From Klebsormidium nitens (taxonomy: Eukaryota; Streptophyta; Klebsormidiophyceae; Klebsormidiales; Klebsormidiaceae): 64,000 nt of DNA. Each line of letters opens with the position of its first letter. The first letter of the stretch is position 1. Under the pieces are notes generated by a model. The model did not search any database and was not told the origin of the DNA. It was given only the letters and a program-made list of their open reading frames with translations. Shown piece by piece: positions 35,801-46,400 of the stretch. The translations under genes were made by a program, and so were the position numbers. The stretch is taken from contig DF236952.1 of the NCBI GenBank assembly GCA_000708835.1, forward strand, positions 164,674-228,673, given 5' to 3'.

Positions 35801-37208
35801 TGGTTGTCGGGACCTGCCAAAAAATCCCCTGGACAAATTGAATATAACACCGTCTGGGTCTCGTCTTCAATCTTATTACGTCTTTTTTCTTCCAGGCCAA
35901 AGGCGCGGGGTCCGTCTTCAGTTTCCTCACCGGCTCGCTCCCTCGTTCCAAGCACGTCGTTGAGTCAACCAAGCTTTTTAAGATTGCGGTCAGCTTCGGT
36001 GAGCACCCGCCGCACTCAACTGCTTGGGCCGCTTAGTCTTGGGTTTAAAAGCCCCTGATGGACCGAACAAGGCAGCACAATTCTAGTTCTTCTGGCGGAA
36101 AGACTATCGTTCAAAGATTGGTGGACTGCCGCTGCAACGTCGGGCCACGGGGGTCTCCATACTAGTGCCTACTTCGTTGGACCCAAGACCTTGCACCGCG
36201 CAGCTTGATCTGTACACGGCTCTTTCAAGTATTGTCGTTGGCATTTCGTCGCGGTTTGACGGCACCTGTGTTGCTGGCTGGCTGTTCTCAGAGAAGCTTA
36301 TCATGTCGTCTCCGCTCAAGGAGCAAGCTCGTATCGTAGCCCTATCGAGCCCTGAGGATTGTCCGTGGTGAGAGCTTAAGCAGTTGAATCAACGGTTCGA
36401 CAGATCTAAGAGATTCCGGCTAGCACGGGTAACGAGATTCCGTATTCAGCCGATTGTGACGTTCTCTTACAGGAAGCGTGCATTCAATTCAGGCTAGCAC
36501 GGGTAACGAGATCCCGTATTCAGCCGGTTGTGACGTTCTCTTACAGGAAGCGTGCATTCAATTCATCCTAGCACGGGTAACGAGATTCCGTAGTCAGCCG
36601 GTTGTGACGTTCTCTTACAGGAAGCGTGCATTCGACCATCAGCCTGCCGTGCTTCATGTCGCACGCCAGCATACCTGCGCACATCCGCGAGGAGCGAGGG
36701 CTTACGGAAGACCTGATACGCCTTTCGGTAAGTGCGGCTCTTGCGATCGACTCAATATGTAGCCAGAGCGCACAGATTAGAGACGGAAAGGTTTCGTTCG
36801 AGTTCGTCATATTACTCTGCCTGGAATGGTATGAGATTGCACCAGAAGGGTGTCAGTTCAAGAGTTATGATTCCAGGTTATTCGCACCAACTGACGATAT
36901 TACATGGTTCTGCTGCTGAAGTCCGTTACGAGAGAATTGTTCCAAACTGAAGGCACTGAACGGTCGGTGGTGCGAGATTGTGCAACTTGCCGAGCACTCT
37001 ATGCTTTTCACAGAGAAGTCTATGTCTCCGCTGAGGGCGACGGTCGCAAAAACGCGGCTTTGCCTCTTTAGGAACATCAACAGATGTTCACAATTGCATG
37101 TGCAGTGATTGAACCTTCTGCTTTCTCTTTCTGCAGATTGGGATCGAAGACGTCGACGACCTTATAGCCGACTTGACGCGTGCTTTTGACAGCGCACCAA
37201 AGTCCTGA
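29842..37208 (+). CDS. CBL: Cystathionine beta-lyase, plastidic
   Basis: Twelve exons: 29842-30042, 30444-30507, 30999-31120, 31708-31778, 31980-32071, 32371-32458, 33254-33365, 34770-34948, 35395-35620, 35896-35998, 36621-36727, 37137-37208; 478 residues, TGA stop (Arabidopsis CBL is similar in length). It is a PLP enzyme splitting cystathionine to homocysteine, pyruvate and ammonia in methionine synthesis. The first 90 residues are Ser-rich and acid-poor, like a transit peptide. The mature part starts around LLQIVNDFDPYSAMSTPIYQ. YDYTRSGNPTR, TTGMAAL, DDIYGGTDRLL, LESPTNP, VDNSIMSP and the PLP lysine in HSATKFIAGHSDVM are intact. AKGAGSVFSF, PCFMSHASIP and GLTEDLIRLSIGIEDVDDL complete the C-terminal domain. 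Exon 2 (64 nt) has no sequence homology support, but it is the only segment I found that fits phases 0 and 1. Introns 7, 8 and 10 contain splice-junction copies. Confidence 0.94.
33400..33660 (+). repeat. Degenerate minisatellite of about 36-bp period in CBL intron 7
   Basis: The pattern 'TTGCTTCTTGAATCCCCGCT' followed by 'TGTCTTACCTG' recurs about seven times with roughly 36-bp spacing, so one frame reads as a 12-residue Leu/Pro/Val-rich repeat. It starts just after the exon ending at 33365, whose end (AATCCCCGGCTCGTAG...) vaguely resembles the unit. That link is weak. Confidence 0.7.
34150..34710 (+). repeat. Four or five acceptor-side copies of the CBL exon beginning at 34770
   Basis: Copies of the acceptor plus GCAGTGGCAGACATCGC...GTGGACAACAGCATCAT lie near 34270-34332, 34412-34500, 34549-34630 and 34632-34710, with a weaker trace near 34150-34190. 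The complete exon is the last unit. The second copy still encodes VVDNSIMAPLLSEL, and the fourth still contains DNSIISPLLPKL. None continues to the PLP lysine segment. Confidence 0.9.
35231..35330 (+). repeat. Acceptor-side copy of the CBL exon beginning at 35395
   Basis: CCTAGCCGACGAGATGTACTTCCAG, then GGGCTGGCGCC, TTCGAGG and CCTGTGTTTGCG, match in order the first 85 bases of the exon (ADAIYFQQNAMGVGLAPFEAYLCL). Small deletions break the frame, and a GT now follows the TTCCAG. Confidence 0.8.
36421..36634 (+). repeat. Three tandem 74-bp units covering the acceptor of the CBL exon at 36621
   Basis: TAGCACGGGTAACGAGAT starts at 36421, 36495 and 36569, exactly 74 bp apart. Each unit ends with TTCTCTTACAG and GAAGCGTGCATTC. 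Only the third acceptor leads into the real exon. The units differ at only a few bases, so the array is young. Use of the first or second acceptor would add 148 or 74 bases, both frame-shifting. Confidence 0.95.
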
Positions 37209-40200
37209 GTCCAAGAACACTCGGAAAGGGGTTGCTCTCAGAAACTTACACTTGTTACGAGGTGACGGAAAAGTATTTTTGCCGCTCGCTATCCAATGTG
37301 GATGTCGCATGTGACGGATAGGATGCCAAGAAAAACGTTAATCTCAGTTACTTTGATTCCTGCCAGGACTGAGAGACCACCTCCATCTAACTGTGCGACT
37401 CTTGGGTTGCTGATAGTGTGGAGAGCTTGCAGTATGTCTTCCAAGTTTGCCACCTCCGGGCACCGTTGACATAGTTCATCCTTGCAACAGGCCATTCGCC
37501 CTTTGAGCTTCGCCTCGAGTTTGCTTGGTCGCACTTGGGCCTGGCCAGTGCACACACGTATATAATAGATTTTGAAACGCAGAATTACACGCATATGATC
37601 AAAGGACAAACTGATATGCGTCATTGACTTGGCTGTCCGCAAATGAAGCATGGCGGCTGTCGTCGAACGCAATAAGGAACTGGTCCTTCTTTCATGATGC
37701 CTTTTAATGATAGATGTGGACAAGGAGCGTCAAAAAAATCGTTCTGTTCAAAGTCTGGGATTGAAGCACGTAAGTATACTTCTCATTGACAGAAAGATCG
37801 ACTCGGACGTATACTTTGCGGATGGTTTTACGGCATCAATGATTACTAAGTTAGCACGTCGAGTTTGCTCTTTGCATACATATCATGCATGGTCTATACA
37901 CGGTCTATACGCATTAATCGATGTACAAAATTAAAGACTACGCAGCATCTTCAATAGGTAGTTCAATTACGTACATTCATCAGAATAGGTACCTAAACCG
38001 CCACTACCGTCAAAATGACGACAGCATAAGTGCGCCCAGTTCAAATATAATACGGCGCGGCGGGCGGGCTCCACCCGCTTACTTTTCTTACAGTTATCGA
38101 CTCTTGGAGGTTTCGACGGGGTTTGAATGTTCGTTACTGTTACAGTTCCGGGCTCATAATATTGTGCGCGAGTGCATTGTCCGCACTCACCGTCGATAGT
38201 TCGTCATCGGACGACATGCAAAGACCCGTGTGGCACCCTTCACGTGAACATGACTGTTGTCCTGCCGATATGGCAAACTCTGATTCGCCATGGAAAGAGT
38301 GACCTCTGCACGTGTGGCGCGTCAGCGAAGATGACGGATTCAACGACGATGATGTCAGCGGACGGGGACGGTACGACCGCTCATAAATGGTCTCCAGACG
38401 GTTTCGATCGGATCGTTGCTTATGTCAGTCATCGGACGGTCTTTGTCCGTTTACCGTCTATAAGATTCCGAGCCGTCCGATGTAATATATCTGACGGCAG
38501 AACGAGTGTGCCTCTTTCTGCAATCTTGCAGTGCAGGATTTGATCAGTGGTCAGCAAACAGATCAAATCCTCGGGTCGCCCAAAAAGAAAAGGTCATGAG
38601 TCATGACTTCATGGTGTGCTTTTGAAGTTGAAGGGGCGACTTTTGGTCCTTGAAGTTCAAGTTATTGGAGCACTTTTTGCAGCTTTCTCGCAGAAGCCGT
38701 GGCTTTGGTGGTTTAAAGGTCTGAAAGGTGGACGAGTAAGGACCACTGAGAAGGCACCGGCTTTCCATCCTTTTGTACACTGGGCAAACGGAGGCGAACA
38801 CTAGAAATCTTGTTGAATGTAAAGCTGGAGTAGGCTCCTAATGATGCAGCGAAGTTGAAAGCATAGAAAGGGCCCTCTGATTAGGCGCGCAGTTATATGG
38901 CGGTTGTGGGGTGCCCATTGGCACTGCAATTTTGATAGTTCGCACTAGAACCACTGAGTTGCACGCAAACTTCTTAAAATTGTAGAGCCTCCTAGCTTGT
39001 TTCTGCTCAATCGAGGTGAAGTGCACAAGTAAGGTGAGCGCATCTTCTCCTACTATTTTCAATAAGTTTCTTGTTGGTGCCACCTTCTTAACAAACTCTA
39101 ATATGATTAAGCGGTTCTCTTCTGAGTTTTGCTTTTGTGCACAACATCCCGGGTGTTCGGTATGTTGAGGTCTATGGAGAATACCGACGTACAGAAACCC
39201 ATATGATGCACTTTTTGGTGCTAGTTGGTCTTGCTACCTCCATGGATGCTTCTCCAGTTTTTGATACTCCTCAAATTTAGCAATACTCAGTAATCAATAT
39301 TGTGCAAGCGCTTCTTGTGATTTTTTTACGCTTGTTTTTTTGTGCGATTGGACGTCCAATCATTAAGCTATTCATTTTGCTACTCTCCATTCTTAAAAGC
39401 GGGCCACCCATCATGGTAGCTTCAGCATAGCAATAGGTTAGACGAGTGAGTTGGATTCTTTGTCAGTGACTAGAGCTCGTGGAAGCTGTACAGTTGAAAT
39501 GGGTTGAGGAACATCATTGACATCTCAAGCAAACTGTGTTCTTTGCAAGTAATGCATTTTGACATGTTTTGACACTGCCTTCGTTGAGAAGTCCTTCACA
39601 GATAAGTTGCACCGGTCATCAGTTGGAGTCAGACAAAGGGCTTCAACATGTCTGTCTTTGATATCCTGGTGCCAGCACCCCTTCTCTTGAGAGGTGGTGT
39701 CTGCTTGCACAGAATGCTGATAACTGCCAAATTGGTCTGAAGGAAGTGGTTCAAGTCTCAAATAAAGCACCAGAAGAGTGTCTCTTCTGCAGAGACCCTG
39801 ATCGCGGGTTGCACTCTGTCTGCAGACCGTCCGTGCATTCTTGATGATCCTTATTTGTTCTGTCAATACCTTCACCTTTGGTACCTTGACTAATTGTGCC
39901 AACCTTCCGCAACTCTGAATGTGGTGCAATTGTCGTGCATTCTTACATGAATGTCTGACAGCATTGGGTTTACACGTCAAAGGCAAGTGTATTCTGTAGG
40001 AGGCTATTTCACCGTAGCTCCTGCTCTGTAGTGACCATCCATTCGTCTGTTTTGATCATGCTCATTGTTCTGTTTGCTCCCTCCCTTTTGAAGCGTTTGC
40101 AACCTGCATATCGCGACAACGTTATTCAAGAAGCCCATTTGTACTTCTTTCCGGAAACCTTGATTATGTGAGCTTCAATGCAGCTGTTCAAAATTCAAGA

Positions 40201-40413
40201 CAGTCTCAGTCTGATGTCAAGAATCTTTGAAGCGACTTTGCAGTGGACATACAGGCTTCCTGGGGGTTTCTTACATAGCCCTGATGTCAGTTTTACAAAA
40301 CCAAGGAGAGTGAATGAAGCCCAACACGAGCCTGGAGACAGCCTAAATAGTGCTTAATAAGTTCCACGACTATCCATCGGAGTCGAAACCATGTCTGACT
40401 TTGTGCAGTTGCC
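37209..40413. other. Long intergenic region upstream of phytochrome
   Basis: About 3.2 kb with no exon chain I can support. Two minus-strand open frames (37723-37289, 144 codons; 39986-39525, 153 codons) lack any recognisable domain. CATCGGACG and its complement recur between 38200 and 38480. A perfect 16-bp palindrome lies at 39346-39361. Phytochrome promoter and 5' UTR introns are likely here. Confidence 0.5.
39346..39361. promoter_or_regulatory. Perfect palindrome with inverted CCAAT boxes around ACGT
   Basis: GATTGGACGTCCAATC equals its own reverse complement. It combines ATTGG and CCAAT (NF-Y type boxes) with a central GACGTC (bZIP-type core). It lies about 1.05 kb upstream of the phytochrome ATG. 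A regulatory role is inference from motif resemblance only. Confidence 0.4.
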
Positions 40414-43400
40414 ATGTCAACATCCGGTGCTACCCGCTCGGGTTCGCACGTTTCGGGGGCCTCTTCGGGGTCGTCCAAAAGCAAGCATGGCATCCGGGCA
40501 GCCCAGACATCAGCTGATGCGCGCCTCAATGCTGCATTTGAGGCGTCGAATGGGTCCGGGTCGTTTGATTACACGCAGACGGTGGATGCAAGCAAGACCA
40601 ATAGCGAGAGCTTGCCAATCTCTCAGGTGAGGAGCAGCGGGGCGTAGTGTGTTAGGGTTTTGGGGTTCTGGGGAAGGGTGCGCGGTGGCAGTGGATCTGG
40701 TAGGTATGTCTAGCAGGGTTCTGGTTTGCACAATGATTGCCTGATCAGGGAAGGCAAGTCTGACGTAATGTATGGATAGGTAGTGTTGCAAAGCAGGCAG
40801 TGAACAAGTTCGATGAATTCCATTATGCTGTGAAAGGAGAGCTTAACCCCAGTACTTTATCATTTATCGATCTGAGTGCGGCCTATTGAAGTGAGTTTTG
40901 GCCATGGGACAAGGAAAGGAAAGAGTTGAGAGATACGGGGTTTTGTGGAGGAGACCTCAGATGTGGGGGTTTTGCCCCTCTACAGACAAGCAACCTGCTT
41001 AGCCAACTTTCAAGATTTAGCGACGCATAAACCACTGCAACCTAGCTACATGACCAGCAGGGGGCGCTCTTCCCAACGGTTTGGTTTTCGCACATCAACT
41101 TGCGTACAACCAAGGCTCTCACTCTAATGAACAGATTCTTTCAGGATCAAGGGGCTCCGTTCTGCATTTTGTTTTCTACTTGGTGATGTTTCACACCTAA
41201 GCTGTAGCATTCACCGCAAACCAGCATGCCCTTACCCCTTGTGTCATTCTGGAGTTCGCCTGGCTTCTCTGCACCTTTGTTCCTCCCCTCCTCCAGCTGC
41301 CTCTTCCCCTCCAGCTGCCTTCTCACACCCTTCGTGCATTCCATTGTCCCCCAGTTTCCAGCTACATCCCCACAGTCTTTGAACACCGTTGATCCACTTT
41401 TCCCATGCAGGTGACGGTTTCTCTTCTGCCCCCAATACTTTTCCAAATACATTTTCAACTGTCTGAAATGCAAGTTTATCCTCCCTTTGATTCAGGTGAC
41501 GGCGAAGCTCCAGCAATTACAATGGGGAACGTTACGCGCACTCTTCTGAGTTCCAAGCTTTGACCTCAAGGTCAATCAACCTCATCTAGTAGCTTCCCAA
41601 CTACCGGCTCAGCTGTGCCCTATGTCTTTTGTATCCCCAAACCCCCCCTCTGCACCCCAATTATCCTTCCTCTGTTTCCCCCCCGCCATTTCAGGTGACG
41701 GCGCATGCACCTCGATTCTGAATGAAGCATATGTGACCCCTCATCTCTCATCAATGCATCTTGTGCCCCCCTTTTGCACACCACTAATCCTTTTCCTGCT
41801 CCCCCCCCGCCCATTTCAGGTGACGGCGTATCTCCAGCGCATGCAGCGGGGGGGGTACGTGCAGTCGTTCGGTTGCATGATCGTGGTAGAGGAGGAGAGC
41901 TTCCGCGTCCTTGCGCTGAGTGAAAACTCGTTTGAGATCCTGGAGCTCAGCCCACAGGCGGTCCCAAACATCGATGGCGAGCAGGTGGGTTATTGTAACT
42001 GGTTTCTGGAACCAGATTGGACTTGATCTACTTGTTCTTGGACCTCTCTGAAGTGCCTCCACAAACATTCTGAGTGCCCGACCCTGGAAAAGGCAACTTG
42101 ACATTGCACATGTATGTAGATTTGTTGCAATCAAACTGTTGGAACTTGCAAGAGGTGTTTCGGCCCTGAAAGTACCTTACTCTGTGCCTATGCACACGAT
42201 TCTTTTTTGACTCTTTGAGCTGGCAAAATTTGAAATTTTCTGTTGGTGCACTATCTGTCTGGACTCCCCCCCTGCAATAGGTACTTTGGCTTCTCCACTG
42301 AATATGCGATGAGATGGAGAAATTGACTCTGGGCACCCTGCACGTGATCAGTACGGGTCAGTACATGGCTGGTGACGCACCATCCGCAACATCCTTTACA
42401 GGCCCTCGGAATTGGCACTGATGCTCGGAGCCTATTCACACCCTCGGGCGCGGCAGCGCTCGAGAAGGCGGCCGGGTCTGCTGACCTGGCGATGGTCAAC
42501 CCAATCTTCGTCACCACCAAATCCGGCCAAAAGCCGTTCTACGCCATCATGCACCGTATCGAGGTTGGGATTGCAATCGACTTTGAGCCGCTGCGGCCAA
42601 CCGACGCGAACGTCTCGGCGGCGGGCGCGCTGCAGAGCCATAAGCTGGCGGCCAAGGCCATAAGCCGGCTGCAGGCGCTGCCGAGCGGGGACATCAATTT
42701 GTTGTGCGATACGGTCGTGGAGGAAGTGCGGGAGTTGACGGGGTATGACCGGGTGATGGCGTACAAGTTCCACGAGGACGAGCACGGCGAGGTGAGGCGC
42801 AGCTGCGCACGCTGAATGTGGAAAGCTCTCAACTCTATGAATTACATGGGCCATATGTATCACAAGAAAGCGCTTAAAATGGAAGTTTGAAATATCGGCA
42901 AAGCTTATCAGCTCCGAACCTGTACCCCCCACAAAAACAAATTCACCCGTCCCAGGCAGGCGCCTTGTAAGACAGAGTCCTGCAAGCTGCGAAATCTGGA
43001 CAAGTGGGCGTCAGATGCTTTGTTTCGCTGGATTCCGGACGTCGTTTTCCGCATTCCAAAAGGTGCCCCTGCTGGAAGTTGGCGCCTCTGACTGCTTCGT
43101 CCACCGCCTGGGTTATGATTGTCCTCGCCTCTGACTGCTTGCACTCCCGCCTTCTTCCACCGTTCACCTGTGATCGCTTCCACTTCGGCCCTCACCTCTG
43201 ATTGGTTTCGATTCCCCCTCCAAAACAGGTCATCGCCGAGATCCGGCGGTCAGATCTTGATCCCTTCTTGGGCCTGCACTACCCGGCCACAGACATCCCC
43301 CAGGCTTCCCGGTTCCTGTTCATGAAGAACCGGGTGCGCATGATTGCCAACTGCCACTCGGAGCAGAGCAAGGTTGTGCAGGACTCCAAGCTGCAGCAGC

Positions 43401-46400
43401 CCATCAGCCTGGCGGGCAGCCAAATCCGAGGTGGGCAAAATTCAGAGAAGACAAGTCTGTGTGGGTCTTTCGATTTGGTGAGGTTTGAAATGGTTGCAGG
43501 GTTCCGATCGAAGTCGGACACTTTTCAAAAGGACAGGCGCGATTTGTTGGGGGCCATTGACCTCCGTGGCCTTATCGTTTGGTTCAAAGTACCCCGGCAA
43601 TCGTTGTAACAGTTGCTGGCTTCGAGCATGGCGCATGTCGTTTGTCCACCGCTGCGGCGTGCGATTACTTCGCCAACACTTGCAGCGTCACATTCCTCTT
43701 TCCAGCATCTGTAAACCTCGATCCACTGTCACCTATACGTAAGTCCATTCTTGATCGCCCTGATCAAATCCAACCAATCCCCGCGCGCCAGGTGTCCACG
43801 GCTGCCACCGCGAGTACATGGCCAACATGGGCAGCATCGCGTCCCTCGTCATGGCCGTCATCATCAACGACCCCGACGACGCGGGCACCGTCACCGGCAC
43901 CTCGAGCGCGTCCACCGCCAGCGCGGGCCCCAACAAGGGCCGCAAGCTCTGGGGCCTCGTCGTGTGCCACCACACCACGCCCCGCATGGTGCCTTTCCCC
44001 CTGCGCAGCGCCTGCGAGTTCCTCATGCAGGTGAGCGGTCAAAAAAGCGGTGTTTTTTGCCGTTGAATGTGCTGGCAGGATTTTTGGCGTGGGACGGTCA
44101 CCTGAGAAAGAGGTACATCGGCGTTTGGACGGCGATGCTTTTGAAGCTTTGAGGTGAGGGGTCCGAAGTGTTTCGCCCAGGTTATTTCTGGGCCATGCAA
44201 ACGGAAAGGGGTTGATGGTCAAGCGTGGTGCGGAATCTTTTGTGTTCTGTTCACCGGCGGCCCTGCGCCGTCTGGTTTTGTGTGGGGGAATGCTTACTTG
44301 AAAGAGGTATGCTGACCAGTGGATAACAATAGTCGGAGCTTGTCGGGCTTCGAAGTGTTCGCAGAGAGCGTGCTGAATCGCAAGCTTTGGGAAACCTTTT
44401 GTAGTCCAGATACGTACTAAGTCATAAGCATCTGTACTATTGCTCGCACTCAGACTGGTGCGATGTCTCTGTGAGTCCCCCCGTAATCCGCCCTTCGCCC
44501 TTTGCAGGTGTTTGGTCTCCAGCTGAACATGGAGGTGGAGCTGGCAGCACAGCTGCGCGAGAAGCACATCCTGCGCACGCAGACGCTCCTCTGCGACATG
44601 TTGCTCCGCGACGCCCCCGTCGGAATCGTCACCCAGACCCCCAGCATCATGGACCTCGTCAAGTGCGACGGCGCGGCGCTTTATTACCAGGTGGGTCTTT
44701 CGCAGCCGTCCTCATCATCAGAGCTAAGCGAGACTTCTTTGCAGCAAAGCGTTCCAAACATATTAGTTGTTTGCCGGAACATCGTAGTTGTTCAGCAGCA
44801 TACCATTGGGGCGCCCTATTGCAGAGTAGATTCGATTCTTGGTCCTCCACAGAGCCTGTTGACGCACCTGTGAAGGGTTTTATTGTGGCGGCTTTTCTTT
44901 GCGTTTTTAAAGGGGCCTCTCCGAAGTGTACGGCTCTTCCTCTCGATTGTGGACTGCTCACGATCTGAAGCTTCAAGCCAAGCTGCATATTAGGTCCTGG
45001 ATTCTCTCCAACCAAGGCGAAGGGTCCTTAAAACCCGATGCTAAAAACGTTGCATTCTCTCTTTTCCAGGGCCGATTCTGGTTACTGGGCACGACTCCCA
45101 CGGAGCCTCAGATCAAGGACATCGCGGACTGGTTGCTGGAGAACCACAAGGACAGCACGGGGCTGAGCACGGACTCGTTGGTCGACGCGGGATACCCCCA
45201 GGCAGCGGAACTGGGCGAAGCCGTGTGCGGGCTGGCCGCGGCGAGGATCACGGCTAAGGACTTCCTGTTCTGGTTCCGGTCAAACACTGCCAAGGAGATC
45301 AGGTAGGGAAGCCGCGTGCTGTGTGGTTCAGAAGGAGTTCCTGTCTTGTGGGTTTGGATGGTTGCCATCCTTGTCCTGGGGAAAGCTTAATTTCGTCTTT
45401 CGGCCAGCAGGCCAGATTTAGTCTCCCCCCCTCAGACCTTTCTCGAAAGACGCTCAACTTGCTCAAGGTTGGGTTCATTGGACAGGTGGGTCCTTTGGGG
45501 AGCTACCTCAATCAGGCTCTCAATCTGGACCAAAAGTATCGGCAACTTTGAGCTTCTACCAGTGTTCCCGCAAGTGGGCGGGCGTCAGGCAGAACCTTGA
45601 TGACGGGAGGTACTCTATCTCTTGGATTCAAATGAACAAGGCAAGGTCATCGGCATACAAGTTCCAATGGGTGTTCTCTTCCTGAATTATTTTTCACCCC
45701 TATGCAGATGGGCGGGCGCCAAGCACAACCCCGACGAGCGCGACGACGGGCGGCGGATGCACCCGCGCTCGTCGTTCCAGGCCTTCCTCCACGTCGTGAA
45801 AACGCGGTCGCTGCCGTGGGAGGACGCGGAGATGGACGCCATCCATTCGCTGCAGCTGATCCTACGTGGCAGCTTCCAGGACGTCGAGAGCCAAAACGAC
45901 AAGTCGCTCATCCATGCGCGGTTGAGCGACTTGCGCATCCAGGGAATGGATGAGCTGAGTACTGTTGCAAACGAGATGGTGCGGCTGATCGAGACGGCGA
46001 CGGCGCCGATTCTGGCGGTAGATGCGAACGGACAGGTGAGAAGGGCTTCGAAGCATGCGTTTAAGAGCTTGGATTTGTGTTCCGGTCCCGAGCCTGTCTG
46101 CTCATTAAGTATACCTTGTCTTATGGTTTCCTTCCATTGAAGAGCCAAGTTGGAACCAGGAATGTTCAAAGTAACCCGGCTGGGCACGTATGGATGTGCT
46201 AAAGTTTCCCGGAAATGCTGTTTCCCATTTGCTCTTCATGTTTCCCGTTCTCAATACGCAACTCCTAATCTCCTCGTTTCGTCATCCTCTCTTTCCCTCA
46301 GATCCGTGGAATCTAGATTTCCGAAGACCATATGTTGGGGGCCGGTCATTCCGCATTTCTTTCACAAACGTTTATTCTGCCGGTTCGTCATGTCACGGAA

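Noticed and set aside
37289-37723. 144-codon minus-strand open frame after CBL
   Set aside because: A stretch around LEAKLKGRMACCKDELCQRC looks protein-like, but I could not find supporting exons or a family.
39525-39986. 153-codon minus-strand open frame upstream of phytochrome
   Set aside because: Non-conserved composition, no domain, no splice continuation; likely chance.
43764-44567. 267-codon minus-strand open frame opposite phytochrome GAF/PHY exons
   Set aside because: Antisense to conserved exons and spans an intron; low-complexity Gly/Ala/Arg.
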